A stretch of DNA of 64,000 nucleotides from Allobranchiibius huperziae (GTDB taxonomy: Bacteria > Actinomycetota > Actinomycetes > Actinomycetales > Dermatophilaceae). Where the stretch lies: contig NZ_JACCFW010000001.1 of NCBI RefSeq assembly GCF_013410455.1, forward strand, positions 248,001 through 312,000, read 5' to 3'. Both the position numbers and the translations under genes were made by a program. The notes beneath the pieces are model-generated. The model made no database searches, was not told where the DNA came from, and saw only the letters and a program-made list of their open reading frames with translations. Within the stretch, counting starts at the first letter, position 1; the number at the start of each line of letters is the position of its first letter. Of this stretch, positions 41,723 to 51,230 are shown in pieces.

Positions 41723-43543
41723 CTACAGGCCGAGGCGGGCCTTCAGACCGTCCAGCTCGATCTGCAGCTGGGTCGGCAGCGTCTCGCCGAACTTGGCGAA
41801 CCACTCCTCGATCTGGGGGATCTCGGCCTTCCACTCCTCCGGGTCGACCGCGAGCGCGGCCTCCAGCTCGGCGGCGGTCATGTCCAGGCCCTCGACGTCC
41901 AGCGACTCCGGGGTGGGCACGTGACCGATGGGGGTCTCGACCGCGGCGGCCTTGCCCTCCATGCGCTCGATGACCCACTTGAGCACGCGGGAGTTCTCCC
42001 CGAAGCCCGGCCAGAGAAAGCCACCGTCCTGGTCACGACGGAACCAGTTGACGTAGAAGATCTTCGGCAGCTTGGTGGCGTCGGCGTCCTTGCCGAGGTT
42101 GACCCAGTGCTGGAAGTAGTCGCCGGCGTTGTAGCCGATGAACGGCAGCATCGCCATCGGGTCGCGGCGTACGACGCCCACCTCGCCCTTGGCGGCCGCG
42201 GTGGTCTCGGACGACAGCGTGGCGCCCATGAACGTGCCGTGCAGCCAGTCGCGCGACTCGGTCACCAGCGGCACCGTGGTCTTGCGGCGGCCACCGAAGA
42301 GGATCGCCGAGATCGGCACGCCCTGCGGGTCGTTGTACTCGTCCGCGAGGATGTCGCACTGCTCGATCGGGGTGCAGTAGCGGCTGTTCGGGTGGCTGGA
42401 CAGCTCGCCGGAGTCCGGCGTCCAGTCCTCGCCCTTCCAGGACGTCGCGTGCGCGGGCTCGTTCTCCAGGCCCTCCCACCACACGTCGCCGTCGTCCGTG
42501 AGCGCGACGTTGGTGAAGACCGAATTGCCCTTGTTGATGGTCGTCATCGCGTGCGGGTTGGTGTGCTCGTTGGTGCCCGGCGCGACACCGAAGAAGCCGA
42601 ACTCGGGGTTGACGGCGTAGAGGCGCCCGTCCTTACCGAAGCGCATCCAGGCGATGTCGTCACCGAGGGTCTCCACCGTCCAGCCGGGGATGGTCGGCTT
42701 GAGCATGGCCAGGTTGGTCTTGCCGCAGGCGCTGGGGAACGCGGCCGCGACATAGTAGACCTGCTGCTCGGGCGAGATGAGCTTGAGGATCAGCATGTGC
42801 TCGGCCAGCCAGCCCTCGTCGCGCGCCATCGCCGAGGCGATCCGCAGCGAGTAGCACTTCTTGCCCAGCAGCGCGTTGCCGCCGTAGCCCGAGCCGTAGG
42901 ACCAGATCGTGCGCTCCTCGGGGAACTGCACGATGTACTTCTCCTCGTTGCACGGCCACTTCACGTCCTGCTCGCCGTCGGCCAGCGGGGCGCCGAGCGA
43001 GTGCAGCGCCGGCACGTACTTGGCCGCGTCGCCGAGCTCTTCGATGCGGTCCAGGATCTTGGTGCCGCAGCGCGCCATCACGCGCATCGAGACCACGACG
43101 TACTCGCTGTCGGTGATCTCCACACCGAACATCGGGCTGTCGGCCTCGAGGTGACCCATGACGAACGGGATGACGTACATCGTGCGGCCCTTCATGCACC
43201 CCTGGTAGAGGCCGCGCATGAGGTCCTTCATCTGCTCCGGGTCCATCCAGTTGTTGGTGGGCCCCGCGTCCTTCTCCTCGCGGCTGCAGATGAAGGTGCG
43301 CTCCTCGACCCGTGCGACGTCCTCGGGGGAGCTCGCCGCGTGGAAGGAGTTGGGCTTGATGTCCTCGTTGAGCCGGGTGAAGGTGCCGGCGGCGACGAGC
43401 TTGTCGGTCAGTTCGGTCCATTCGTCGGCGGAGCCGGTGACCCAGCGCACCTCGTCCGGGGTCGTCAGCGCAGCGACCTCGGCGACCCACCTCGCCAGTC
43501 CTGCGTGCGTCGTGCCGGACTTTTCGGGTGCGTCCAAAGTCAT
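41723..43543 (-). CDS. pckG: Phosphoenolpyruvate carboxykinase (GTP)
   Basis: GTP-dependent PEPCK of 606 residues that turns oxaloacetate into PEP, the first gluconeogenic step. The kinase-1a loop [15 protein letters not shown], the [20 protein letters not shown] substrate loop, [12 protein letters not shown] and [14 protein letters not shown] are hallmarks of the GTP class, as is [16 protein letters not shown]. The ATG at 43543 follows an AAGGA site; the longer frame to 43582 is not conserved. A perfect CRP-like site lies 171 bp upstream, fitting carbon-source control. With glpF-glpK-glpD it links glycerol and C4-acid metabolism. Confidence 0.97.
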   Translation of the reverse strand: MTLDAPEKSGTTHAGLARWVAEVAALTTPDEVRWVTGSADEWTELTDKLVAAGTFTRLNEDIKPNSFHAASSPEDVARVEERTFICSREEKDAGPTNNWMDPEQMKDLMRGLYQGCMKGRTMYVIPFVMGHLEADSPMFGVEITDSEYVVVSMRVMARCGTKILDRIEELGDAAKYVPALHSLGAPLADGEQDVKWPCNEEKYIVQFPEERTIWSYGSGYGGNALLGKKCYSLRIASAMARDEGWLAEHMLILKLISPEQQVYYVAAAFPSACGKTNLAMLKPTIPGWTVETLGDDIAWMRFGKDGRLYAVNPEFGFFGVAPGTNEHTNPHAMTTINKGNSVFTNVALTDDGDVWWEGLENEPAHATSWKGEDWTPDSGELSSHPNSRYCTPIEQCDILADEYNDPQGVPISAILFGGRRKTTVPLVTESRDWLHGTFMGATLSSETTAAAKGEVGVVRRDPMAMLPFIGYNAGDYFQHWVNLGKDADATKLPKIFYVNWFRRDQDGGFLWPGFGENSRVLKWVIERMEGKAAAVETPIGHVPTPESLDVEGLDMTAAELEAALAVDPEEWKAEIPQIEEWFAKFGETLPTQLQIELDGLKARLGL

Positions 43544-43713
43544 GTGACCGTCCTTCGTAGGTGTTCGTCGCGGTTCGTACACCGCATCGCACGGGGGCCA
43601 TGGCGCGTCGACCGAGCGGTCGGGCTGCGCGGCGTCGTACGCCGGGCGGATGCGGTGCTGTCGAACGTAACCCGGCCCCGAGCGGGCCGCCCAACGGGCG
43701 AAGACGGCTCAGA

Positions 43714-43729
43714 TGTGACCCCCGTCACA
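43714..43729. promoter_or_regulatory. CRP/GlxR-like palindrome upstream of pckG
   Basis: TGTGACCCCCGTCACA is a perfect TGTGA-N6-TCACA site in the 292-bp pckG-corA intergenic region. A TACGTT hexamer (minus strand, 43669 down to 43664) would place the site about 64 bp upstream of a transcription start, near the usual class-I activator position. The rest of the intergenic region shows no gene. Confidence 0.65.
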
Positions 43730-43835
43730 CGTTCGGTGACCTGTGTCGCTTTCCCGCGGGGGGTCTCGACGAAGCCGACGCAATGCACCGTCGAATCAAC
43801 AAAATCCGACTTCTTCGGTCGGGGGAACAGGTCGG

Positions 43836-44990
43836 TTAGATCCAGTCGCGGCGGCGGAAGACGATGTACATCGTGGTGCAGGTGAGCACCATCAACCCGA
43901 TGGCCATGGGGTATCCCCAGTACCAGTGCAATTCGGGCATCTTGTCGAAGTTCATCCCGTAGATGCCCGCGATCACGGTGGGAGCGAAGAGGATCGCCGC
44001 CCAAGAGGAGGCCGACTTGACCCGGTCGGACTGCTGGTTGGCCGTCTCTGCCAGCCGCGTCATCTTCTCGTTCTGGGTCTGCGCGACGAGGGTGGAGTTG
44101 AGCGACAGGATCGACATCAGCGTCTGCCGGAAGCCGTCGACGCGCTCCACGACCCCGGTCGCGTGGTCGGCGACGTCGCGCATGTTGCGGCGCAGCTCCT
44201 CGTCGACGCCGTACTTCTCGTGGCCCCTCTTCAGTGCTTCGAGGATGTCCAGCAGCGGCTTGGTCGCCCGCTGCAGCGCGAGCACCTCGCGGGACAGCTC
44301 GTAGATACGCCGTGACACCGCCGGGTCGGACTCGAAGACCTGCTCCTCGATCTCGTCGATGTCGTTCTCCAGACCGGCGATGACCGGGGCGTAACCGTCG
44401 ACCACGAAGTCCAGGACCGCGTAGAGCACCGCCTCGGGCCCGAGTGCCATCAGGTGCGGGTCGTTGTCCATCCGCTTCCGGACCGGCGCGAGTCGCGGCT
44501 CGTCGGAGTGCCGGACAGTCACCACGAAGTCCGGTCCGATGAACAGGTGCAGCTCGCCGAGATGCACGGTCTCCGTGTCGTCGTCGTAGGTCGCCGGCCG
44601 GAGCACCACGAAGAGCGTGTCGTCGTAGCGCTCGATCTTGGGTCGCTGGTGCGCGACGATCGCGTCCTCGACAGCCAGCGGGTGCAGGTGGAAGATCTGC
44701 GCGACCTGCTCGATCTCCTCGGGCGCAGCGTTCGCCAGCCCCACCCATGCGACGGCCTGGTCGGGTTCGGCGAGCCGGTGCACGACGGCCCGGAAGCTGT
44801 GCGGATTGTCCTGGCGTACGCCGTGCAGATAGATGGCGCGCTCCACGACGGTCCCCTCGACGCCCTCCGGATGCGACGTGCCGAGGGAGTTGCGGTCAGG
44901 TTGCAGGACCCGTTCGGGGGCGTCCTGCGTCGACACCGGTGGCGCGTGATGCGCCGGGCGCGTACGGATCCGGGACCTCCAGGTGGACAC
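43836..44990 (-). CDS. corA: CorA-family magnesium/cobalt transporter
   Basis: Homopentameric divalent-cation channel of 384 residues. The long soluble N-terminal domain is followed by the stalk helix and two C-terminal membrane helices. The selectivity motif is YGMNF with GMN at 345-347, after SSWAAILFAPTVIAGI. EDIDEIEEQVF and LRRNMRDVADHATGVVERVDG are typical of the cytoplasmic funnel. The protein ends IVFRRRDWI, as many CorA proteins do. The chief substrate is probably Mg2+; CorA can also pass Co2+, and a link to the nearby B12 cluster is only suggestive. It is divergent from the DUF3105 pair. Confidence 0.94.
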   Translation of the reverse strand: MSTWRSRIRTRPAHHAPPVSTQDAPERVLQPDRNSLGTSHPEGVEGTVVERAIYLHGVRQDNPHSFRAVVHRLAEPDQAVAWVGLANAAPEEIEQVAQIFHLHPLAVEDAIVAHQRPKIERYDDTLFVVLRPATYDDDTETVHLGELHLFIGPDFVVTVRHSDEPRLAPVRKRMDNDPHLMALGPEAVLYAVLDFVVDGYAPVIAGLENDIDEIEEQVFESDPAVSRRIYELSREVLALQRATKPLLDILEALKRGHEKYGVDEELRRNMRDVADHATGVVERVDGFRQTLMSILSLNSTLVAQTQNEKMTRLAETANQQSDRVKSASSWAAILFAPTVIAGIYGMNFDKMPELHWYWGYPMAIGLMVLTCTTMYIVFRRRDWI

Positions 44991-45045
44991 GGCCCGACTG
45001 TAGTGCGCGAGGCTGCGCGGCCGCCCATACGGCGCTGCCCGTGCT

Positions 45046-45051
45046 TAGGGT
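45046..45051 (+). promoter_or_regulatory. -10 box of first DUF3105 gene, leaderless
   Basis: TAGGGT ends 5 nt before the ATG at 45057. No Shine-Dalgarno sequence is seen. Confidence 0.5.
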
Positions 45052-45056
45052 GCGGT

Positions 45057-45857
45057 ATGACCACGCATCCGCAGTCCGCCCGCAGGACCCGGATCGCCGT
45101 CGTCGCCGGGGTGGTCGTGGTCGTGCTGTTGATCGCCGCGGCCCTGGGGTGGTGGCTCACCCGTGACGACGGTCCCGCCGCGACGAAGCAGGTGCTGCCC
45201 AGCACGCCCATCGGCGTCCGCACGATCCAGGACCCCGTGCGGCTGGTGCGGGACACCTCCGGCATCCCGGGCGTCCTCGCGTGGGATCAGGGGCAGTACA
45301 TGACCTTGGCGACCCAGGACGGGAAGGCCGTGCACCTGTCGCACGTCCGTGGACCGGTGACCTACACGATGACGCCGCCCGCCGGTGGGCCGCACAACAT
45401 CGTCTGGATGAACGCGGGTGTCTACACGAAGCCGGTGCCCAGCGAGCGCGCCGTGCACAACATGGAGCACGGTGCCATCTGGATCACCTACGACCCGAAG
45501 CTGCCGAAGAGCACGGTCGCGAAGCTGGTCGCCTTCGTCGGGCGGCAGAGCCTGATCCCCGAGCCGAAGGGTCAGGGCGGCGTGAAGGTCTCCGGTCAGG
45601 CGAACCGCTTCATGGACCTGTCGCCGTGGGCCTCGAACTCGCTGCCCTCGCCGATCGTGCTGTCGTCGTGGGGGCACCAGTTGCGCGTGACCAGTGCCAC
45701 CGACCCGCGGATGCAGCGCTTCGTCGACACCTTCCGGCACCGCAAGCCCTACAGCCCCGAGACCAACGAGCCGGTGGACGGCATACCGACCGGGACCGGG
45801 GGCGTCGCCGCGCGGTACGGCGGTGTGCAGCCCAACCCGTCGGGCACCAAGAACTGA
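45057..45857 (+). CDS. DUF3105 membrane-anchored protein, copy 1
   Basis: Protein of 266 residues with one N-terminal membrane helix (about 13-36, VVAGVVVVVLLIAAALGWW) and an extracytoplasmic DUF3105 domain. The conserved core has PPAGGPHNIVWMNAGVYTKP, AVHNMEHGAIWITYDP and WASNSLPSPIVLSSWGHQLR. The repeated His residues (GPHN, VHNMEHG, WGHQL) suggest metal binding, but no function is proven for the family. It is followed 19 bp later by a paralogue with the same architecture. Both have their own leaderless promoter. Confidence 0.88.
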   Translation: MTTHPQSARRTRIAVVAGVVVVVLLIAAALGWWLTRDDGPAATKQVLPSTPIGVRTIQDPVRLVRDTSGIPGVLAWDQGQYMTLATQDGKAVHLSHVRGPVTYTMTPPAGGPHNIVWMNAGVYTKPVPSERAVHNMEHGAIWITYDPKLPKSTVAKLVAFVGRQSLIPEPKGQGGVKVSGQANRFMDLSPWASNSLPSPIVLSSWGHQLRVTSATDPRMQRFVDTFRHRKPYSPETNEPVDGIPTGTGGVAARYGGVQPNPSGTKN

Positions 45858-45863
45858 CCGACC

Positions 45864-45869
45864 TAGGAT
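45864..45869 (+). promoter_or_regulatory. -10 box of second DUF3105 gene, leaderless
   Basis: TAGGAT ends 7 nt before the ATG at 45877, within the 19-bp gap between the two paralogues, so the second gene can be transcribed on its own. Confidence 0.45.
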
Positions 45870-45876
45870 CGAGCAC

Positions 45877-46752
45877 ATGCCTGATCCCACGTCGACCGAC
45901 CGCGCCGCCAAACTGGCGGCGCTGAAGAAGCAACAGAAGTCCCGCCCCGGGTGGCTGATCCCGGTGGTGATCGCGGTCGTGCTGATCGTCGTGATCGGTG
46001 GCGTCGCGACCTACTTGGGCACCCGCTCGAGCGGCAGCAGCGGTACGACATCGACCGGTGCATCCGGGGTGCCGAAGTACGGCAGGCAGGTGCTGCCGTC
46101 CGCGGTGACCGGTCAGACGACGACGCAGCCGAAACCGGCTCAGGTCAAGGACGACTCGGGCATCTCCGGGGTCCTCGCCTGGAATACCGCCGGCTACCCC
46201 GCGTCGGGCACCCCGAACTCGGGCACGGTCGGACACGACCACGTCCCCGGACCCGTGGCGTACGCCGTAACGCCGCCGATCGGCGGCCCGCACAACGCGA
46301 CCTGGATGAACGCCGGCATCTACACCAAGCCGGTGCCCAACGAGCGCGCCGTGCACAACCTGGAGCACGGGGCGATCTGGATCACCTACGACCCCAAGCT
46401 GCCGACGTCCGAGGTGAATCAGCTGGTCGCGTTCGTGACGAAGCAGTCCCTCATCGCCGAGCCGGCGCTGGAGCAGCAGGGCATCACCGGGCAGAAGAAC
46501 CGCTACATCGACCTGACCCCGTGGGCCTCGAACTCGCTGCCGTCGCCGATCGTGCTGTCGTCGTGGGGTCACCAACTGCGGGTGAGCAGCCCCACCGACC
46601 CGCGGATGCAGAAGTTCGTCGACACCTTCCGCAACAGCCAGAAGTACACCCCGGAGTACGGCTCGCCCGTCGACGGAGTGCCGACCGGCACCGGCGGGAT
46701 CGCCGCCCTCGACGGCGGCACCGTGCCGAACCCGGGCGGTACCGCGAACTGA
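45877..46752 (+). CDS. DUF3105 membrane-anchored protein, copy 2
   Basis: Paralogue of the preceding gene, 291 residues. A Lys/Arg-rich cytoplasmic tail (KLAALKKQQKSRPGW) precedes a membrane helix at about 26-48, then a Ser/Thr/Gly-rich linker. The DUF3105 core follows: PPIGGPHNATWMNAGIYTKP, AVHNLEHGAIWITYDPKLP and WASNSLPSPIVLSSWGHQLR. The last two motifs are nearly identical to copy 1, so a tandem duplication is clear. The linker regions and the insertion before the core differ. The three His-containing motifs are kept in both. It converges on the GH65 gene with a hairpin between. Confidence 0.88.
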   Translation: MPDPTSTDRAAKLAALKKQQKSRPGWLIPVVIAVVLIVVIGGVATYLGTRSSGSSGTTSTGASGVPKYGRQVLPSAVTGQTTTQPKPAQVKDDSGISGVLAWNTAGYPASGTPNSGTVGHDHVPGPVAYAVTPPIGGPHNATWMNAGIYTKPVPNERAVHNLEHGAIWITYDPKLPTSEVNQLVAFVTKQSLIAEPALEQQGITGQKNRYIDLTPWASNSLPSPIVLSSWGHQLRVSSPTDPRMQKFVDTFRNSQKYTPEYGSPVDGVPTGTGGIAALDGGTVPNPGGTAN

Positions 46753-46756
46753 ATCG

Positions 46757-46789
46757 GTGACAGGGCGACACCCGTGGTCGCTCTGTCAC
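46757..46789. terminator. Hairpin between second DUF3105 gene and GH65 gene
   Basis: GTGACAGGGCGAC at 46757-46769 pairs with GTCGCTCTGTCAC at 46777-46789 (13 bp, one G-U pair, 7-nt loop). It overlaps the stop codon of the minus-strand gene and serves both converging transcripts. Confidence 0.65.
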
Positions 46790-49146
46790 TCGCTGGTGAT
46801 GGGCTCCCGGCCGGCCGGTTGCGTCGGGCGGGGGGTCATCGGCTGCACCGGGGTGATGTCCCGGGTGACCGGTTCATCGGTGGTGAGCGTGAACATCTCG
46901 CCGTAGTGCGAGAGCTCGGTGTAGCCGTGCACGCCGTCCTCCAGCTCGTAGACCGCGTGGTCGGGGTGCACGGTGACGCGCACCTTGCAACCGCGCCACC
47001 GGATCGCGAAAGCCAGTCGGGACAACCGTTTCGGCAACGCGGGCGCGAACGACAGCTTGCCGCCGTGGTCGCGCATCCCGCCGAAACCACACACCAGCGC
47101 CAGCCACGCACCCGCGAGCGACGCGACGTGCACGCCGTCTCCGGTGTTGTGCTCCAGGTCGCGCAAGTCCATCAGCGCGGCCTCGGTCAGATAGTCGTGC
47201 GCAAGCTCCCGGTGGCCCACCTCGGCGGCGATGACCGCCTGGGTGCACGCGGACAGGGATGAGTCGCGCACGGTGATCGCCTCGTAGTACGCGAAGGCCT
47301 TGGCCTTGTCCTCGAGGGTGAAGTTGTCGCCGCACCAGTGCATCGCGAGCATCAGATCCGCCTGCTTGACGACCTGTTTGCGGTAGATGTCGAAGTAGGG
47401 ATAGTTGAGCAGCAGCGGATAGTCCTTGTTGTTCGCCGTGCCCTTGAAGTCCCACACCTCGCGCTCAGTGCTGCCTCGATCCTGTTGATGCACACCGCGT
47501 TCGACGTCGTACGGCATGGCCATCGCCTCATCGGCGGCGCGCCAGGTGGCGATCTCGCGCTTCATCACACCGAGGGCCAGGGCCTCCTGCGGCCAGCGTT
47601 CGGCGGTGTCGGCGGCGTAGCGGAAGTTCAGCGCCGCCATCAGGTTGGTGTAGGTGTTGTCGGCCACGACCGCGGAGTACTCGTCCGGGCCGGTGACGCC
47701 GTCGATGTGAAACTTGCCGTCGTCGCCGTGGTAGCCGAGGTCGGTCCACAGCCGGGCGGTCTCCACGAGCAGCTGCAGCGCCACGTCGCGGTCGAACTCC
47801 TCGTCCTGGGTCCAGAAGACGTAGCGCGCGGCCGCCACGGAGATGTCGGCGTTGATGTGGAACGCGGCCGTGCCCGCCGGCCAGTACGCCGAGCACTCCT
47901 GGCCGCGGATGGTGCGCCAGGGGAACGCCGCCCCGTGCAGCTTCAGCGTGGTGGCCCGCTCCGACGCGAGGTCGATGATCGACTGGCGCCAGGTGAGCGC
48001 GTCTCGTGCCGCGAGGGGAGCGGTGGCGGTCAGCACCGGCAGGACGAACTGCTCGGTGTCCCAGAACGCGTGCCCGTCGTAACCAGGTCCGGTGAGGCCC
48101 TTGGCGAGGATCGCGCGGCCCTCGGCGCGGGCACCTGCCTGCAGCACGTGCCACAGGCCGAACCGCACTGCCTGCTGGACGGTCTCGTCGCCGTCGACCT
48201 GCACGTCGGCGCCGTCCCAGAACTCCTGGACGTAGCCCTCCTGCTCCGCGACCAATTGGTCCCAGCCGGTGTTCACGACCGCCGACAGCGCGCCGTCGAC
48301 CTGGTCGCGTAACGCCGGGAGGGTGCGCTGGGAGGACCAGCCGTAGGCGACGAACTTGGTCAGGCCGAGCGTCTCGCCCGGGTCGAGGTGCGCACCGAGG
48401 GTCATCCGCGACCAGTCCGGCTGGATGAAGGTGTTGGGCTCGTAGTCATGATCGCCGTGCAGCTCGTGGTCGCACGCGGCCGCCATCCTCAACCCGCTGC
48501 GCCGGGTGCTGTGGATCAGCTGCGCGCGGGTGACGCCGGCGAGGTGCTGCTCGGAGACCAGTGGGCGCTCGAGCGCGGCAGCCACCCGGGGGTCGGCCGA
48601 GGTCACCGGCAACTCCTCGTTGGCGACCATCTCGGACTGGATCACCACGCGCAGCGGTTTGTCCACGGCCTCGACCTGGTACCAGATCGCCAGGATGGAG
48701 CGCTGGGTGAAGGAGACCAGCCTCTTGGAGCGGACCCGGATGATGCGGCGCGCCGGTGACTCCCACAGCACGTCACGGGTGAGCACGCCCGTGCGCAGGT
48801 CGAGGGTGCGTTCGTGGTGGCGGATGGTGCCGTACCGCATGTCGAACGGCTCGTCGTCGACGAGCAGCCGGATCAGCTTGCCGTTGGTGACGTTGACGAC
48901 CGTCTGTCCCGATTCGGGGTAGCCGTACCCCGCTTCGGCGTACGGCAGGGGCCGGGTCTCGAAGAAGGAGTTGAGGTAGGTGCCGGGCAGCCCGGCGGGA
49001 TCGCCCTCATCGAGGTTGCCGCGGACGCCGATGTGGCCGTTGGCGAGCGCGAAGATCGACTCGGCCTGCGCGAAGTTGTCCGGTGCGATGCCGATCTCGC
49101 GGATCCTCCAGGGTTCGACGACGAAGCCCTCGTAGTCGGTGCTCAC
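46786..49146 (-). CDS. Glycoside hydrolase family 65 disaccharide phosphorylase
   Basis: Enzyme of 786 residues of the maltose/trehalose/kojibiose phosphorylase family, which cleaves a glucosyl disaccharide with phosphate to glucose and beta-glucose 1-phosphate. The N-terminal beta-sandwich includes [17 protein letters not shown]. The (alpha/alpha)6 barrel has [17 protein letters not shown] at 349-365 and the general acid Glu489 in [19 protein letters not shown]. The phosphate-site region lies near [16 protein letters not shown]. The GTG at 49146 overlaps the stop of a beta-phosphoglucomutase gene by 4 bp, which supports phosphorolysis rather than hydrolysis. The exact linkage (alpha-1,1, 1,2 or 1,4) is not readable here. 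Confidence 0.92.
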   Translation of the reverse strand: MSTDYEGFVVEPWRIREIGIAPDNFAQAESIFALANGHIGVRGNLDEGDPAGLPGTYLNSFFETRPLPYAEAGYGYPESGQTVVNVTNGKLIRLLVDDEPFDMRYGTIRHHERTLDLRTGVLTRDVLWESPARRIIRVRSKRLVSFTQRSILAIWYQVEAVDKPLRVVIQSEMVANEELPVTSADPRVAAALERPLVSEQHLAGVTRAQLIHSTRRSGLRMAAACDHELHGDHDYEPNTFIQPDWSRMTLGAHLDPGETLGLTKFVAYGWSSQRTLPALRDQVDGALSAVVNTGWDQLVAEQEGYVQEFWDGADVQVDGDETVQQAVRFGLWHVLQAGARAEGRAILAKGLTGPGYDGHAFWDTEQFVLPVLTATAPLAARDALTWRQSIIDLASERATTLKLHGAAFPWRTIRGQECSAYWPAGTAAFHINADISVAAARYVFWTQDEEFDRDVALQLLVETARLWTDLGYHGDDGKFHIDGVTGPDEYSAVVADNTYTNLMAALNFRYAADTAERWPQEALALGVMKREIATWRAADEAMAMPYDVERGVHQQDRGSTEREVWDFKGTANNKDYPLLLNYPYFDIYRKQVVKQADLMLAMHWCGDNFTLEDKAKAFAYYEAITVRDSSLSACTQAVIAAEVGHRELAHDYLTEAALMDLRDLEHNTGDGVHVASLAGAWLALVCGFGGMRDHGGKLSFAPALPKRLSRLAFAIRWRGCKVRVTVHPDHAVYELEDGVHGYTELSHYGEMFTLTTDEPVTRDITPVQPMTPRPTQPAGREPITSE

Positions 49147-49901
49147 GCGGGTGCATCTCCATCGGTCGACGTGGAATCCAGCAACTCGGACAGGTCCTTC
49201 ACCACGACGGTCGCGCCGTGCTCGCGCAGCTCCTGCGCGTGGTCGACCCGGTCCACGCCGACGACGTAGCCGAAGTGGCCGGCCTTGCCCGCGGCAACGC
49301 CGGACGTGGCGTCCTCGAAGACGACGCACTGCGCCGGCGGCGCACCGGCGAGCTTCGCGCCGGCGAGGAAGGAATCGGGCGCCGGCTTGCCCTTGATGTG
49401 TTGCTGCGCAAGCGTCTTGCCGTCGATGCGACCTTCGACGTACTGCGCCAGACCGGTCACGTCGAGCACCATCTCGGTGTTGGCCGACGACGAGACGACG
49501 TACCGCTGCAGGCCTGCCGCCTGCGCCTGCTGCAGGTAGCGCCGCGACCCGTCGTAGACCTTCACGCCGTCGCGTTTGATGGCGACCTGCACCAGATCGT
49601 TCTTGCGGTTGCCGACCCCGTAGACCGTGTTCGCGTCGGGCGGGTCGTCCGGGCTGCCGTCGGGCAGGTCGATGTTGCGGGACTTCAGGAAGTCGCGGAC
49701 ACCGTCTTCGCGCGGTTTGCCGTCGACGTAGTCGTTGTAGTCGCCGGCGATGTCGAACGGCGTGTAGCCGTCACCGTCGCGCGCCTTGAGCAACGCGTCG
49801 AACGTCTCCTTCCACGCCGTGCGGTGCACGCTCGCCGTGTCGGTGAGGACACCGTCCAGGTCGAAGAGACACGTGGTGATGTTCTCTGGCAAACCCAGCA
49901 T
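49143..49901 (-). CDS. HAD-family beta-phosphoglucomutase
   Basis: Protein of 252 residues with the HAD nucleophile motif [14 protein letters not shown] (Asp14 and Asp16). Then [15 protein letters not shown] (motif II region), Lys in [17 protein letters not shown] and motif [18 protein letters not shown]. The cap domain carries the [18 protein letters not shown] stretch typical of beta-PGM-like phosphatases. It should convert beta-glucose 1-phosphate from the coupled GH65 enzyme to glucose 6-phosphate. ATG at 49901 after an AGGACC region; a TAACCT -10-like box lies at 49945 down to 49940. A plain sugar phosphatase is the alternative. Confidence 0.9.
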   Translation of the reverse strand: MLGLPENITTCLFDLDGVLTDTASVHRTAWKETFDALLKARDGDGYTPFDIAGDYNDYVDGKPREDGVRDFLKSRNIDLPDGSPDDPPDANTVYGVGNRKNDLVQVAIKRDGVKVYDGSRRYLQQAQAAGLQRYVVSSSANTEMVLDVTGLAQYVEGRIDGKTLAQQHIKGKPAPDSFLAGAKLAGAPPAQCVVFEDATSGVAAGKAGHFGYVVGVDRVDHAQELREHGATVVVKDLSELLDSTSTDGDAPA

Positions 49902-50054
49902 GGTGGTCCTCCGCTCGCGGGGTGGTCAGACCCCGTCGCAGGTTACTGCGGTGGAGCCTCCCGGAGTGGGCGACCCGCAGCAGTGCCAGAACATCGGTAC
50001 CCGTGGCGCAGGGGCCCAACCTCGAAGGCGCCCCAGCGTGACTCGATGGAGATG

Positions 50055-50102
50055 CGACAGGTCGGCCCGTCGTCAATGTCGTGGCGGCGGGCCGACCTGT
50101 CG
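50055..50102 (-). terminator. Terminator of the HTH/Clp-N unit
   Basis: A perfect 15-bp stem, CGACAGGTCGGCCCG (50055-50069) with CGGGCCGACCTGTCG (50088-50102), with an 18-nt loop, 8 bp past the Clp-N gene stop. The remaining 150 bp up to the phosphoglucomutase gene hold its probable promoter and nothing else recognised. Confidence 0.7.
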
Positions 50103-50109
50103 TGCGGGG

Positions 50110-50988
50110 TCAGGCGGCGGGATCGGCCGCCAGTCGCTCGTGCAACTGGGCGCGTAGGCGGTCCACGTCCGTCATGGCGGCCACCATCGCCCGGGTCGCC
50201 GGATCGTCGGAGTGCAGGATGGCGAGCACGATGTGCTCGGCGCGGAACATCGCGTGGAACTGTGCGCGACCGGACTGACGGTCGTCCTCGTGCGCCGTGG
50301 CGCGCGCCTCCTGTGCCTGCGCTCGCAGGTCACGGAAGATGCGCACGGTCGCCTCCGACGGGCGAGGCCCACGGCCGAACCGGCGGCTCTGCGGACCCCG
50401 GCGTCCGCGGCCGCGTGGACCGCCGAACGGGTTGAACTCCTGGAAGTCCGGGAAGTCCGCGAACCACTCGGGGTTCGGGAACCGACCGAATCCGCCGGGT
50501 CGGGGCGCCTCGTCCGGACCAGGCCCACGGCGGGCGTCGTCCGGACCGCCCCGCCCACGGCGAGCGTCGTCCGGGCCGCCCCGCCCTCGGCGGACGTCAC
50601 GCTCGGCGCGCTCGCGGCGCCGGCCCCAGGCGCGGGTGATGTCCTCACCGAACGCCTCGCCGACCGCCTCGGTCACCTTGTCTAGGTCGATGCCGATCGA
50701 GGCGAGGGCGTCCCGGTCGTCGTCCAGGTTCGCGGTCTGCGGACCATCGTCGTCGCTGTCGTTGTCAGGATTACTTGCTTCCCCGCTGTGCTGGGCGGTG
50801 AGGATGTCCCTCGCCGCCGGATAGGTGAGTCCGTGCTCGGCGAGCAACGGCGCCACGGGGGAGCGCAGGTTGGTCGTGAGTCCGAGCAGGATGTGGTCGG
50901 GGCCGACCTCGGAGTGTCCGAGCTCCGCTGCCACGTCGTGGGCCTGCATCATGGCGATGCCGACATCAGAGTTTCGTAGGTGAAACAT
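50110..50988 (-). CDS. Clp N-terminal-domain protein without ATPase
   Basis: Protein of 292 residues with two Clp-N-like repeats flanking a low-complexity middle. The first (about 1-75) has MMQAHDVAAELGHSEVGPDHILLGL, and the second (about 230-290) MFRAEHIVLAILHSDDPATRAMVAAM. Between them lie an acidic stretch, three 10-residue repeats RGRGGPDDAR and a Pro/Phe/Gly-rich segment. No AAA+ module is present, so it cannot unfold proteins itself; it may bind Clp substrates or the protease, as a stand-alone adaptor. AAGGAG precedes the ATG at 50988. It lies 32 bp after a small HTH gene that probably controls it. Confidence 0.85.
   Translation of the reverse strand: MFHLRNSDVGIAMMQAHDVAAELGHSEVGPDHILLGLTTNLRSPVAPLLAEHGLTYPAARDILTAQHSGEASNPDNDSDDDGPQTANLDDDRDALASIGIDLDKVTEAVGEAFGEDITRAWGRRRERAERDVRRGRGGPDDARRGRGGPDDARRGPGPDEAPRPGGFGRFPNPEWFADFPDFQEFNPFGGPRGRGRRGPQSRRFGRGPRPSEATVRIFRDLRAQAQEARATAHEDDRQSGRAQFHAMFRAEHIVLAILHSDDPATRAMVAAMTDVDRLRAQLHERLAADPAA
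50500..50589 (-). repeat. Three 30-bp tandem repeats inside the Clp-N gene
   Basis: Two near-identical 30-bp units (50589-50560 and 50559-50530) and a degenerate third (50529-50500) encode RGRGGPDDAR twice and RGPGPDEAPR. Being in frame, they can change number without disrupting the protein. Confidence 0.75.
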
Positions 50989-51020
50989 GTTGTGCTCCTT
51001 CAAAATCGGTGGAAAGCAGC

Positions 51021-51230
51021 TCAACTCCGAGCGTGCTTCTGATGGACGGCCTGGCGGCTGACGTGCAAGACGTCGGCGATCGCCTGCCAGCTCCAGCCCT
51101 GGTCCCGCGCATTGCGCACCTGCACCTCTTCCAGTCGATCGGCCAGCGTCCGCAATGCGCGGATCGCGGCTAGACCTTGTGCCGGATTGGTGCTTGCGGC
51201 CGCGGCGGCCGGGTCCTGAGTCGTGTCCAT
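51021..51230 (-). CDS. Small helix-turn-helix regulator
   Basis: Protein of 69 residues with a C-terminal helix-turn-helix resembling sigma-factor region 4 or Trp-repressor-like types: WSWQAIADVLHVSRQAVHQKH (about residues 46-66). A helix ALRTLADRLEEVQVRNARDQG before it may dimerise. Such small HTH genes are commonly found next to Clp-N-domain genes in actinobacteria. It starts the two-gene unit with the Clp-N gene 32 bp downstream. A clear -35/-10 promoter puts the transcription start on the ATG. GTCAA half-sites cover the promoter, suggesting autoregulation. Confidence 0.85.
   Translation of the reverse strand: MDTTQDPAAAAASTNPAQGLAAIRALRTLADRLEEVQVRNARDQGWSWQAIADVLHVSRQAVHQKHARS

Noticed and set aside
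43836-44990. CorA as the dedicated cobalt importer of the B12 cluster
   Set aside because: CorA is mainly a magnesium channel, there is no riboswitch or coupling with cob genes, and four kb of unrelated genes intervene.
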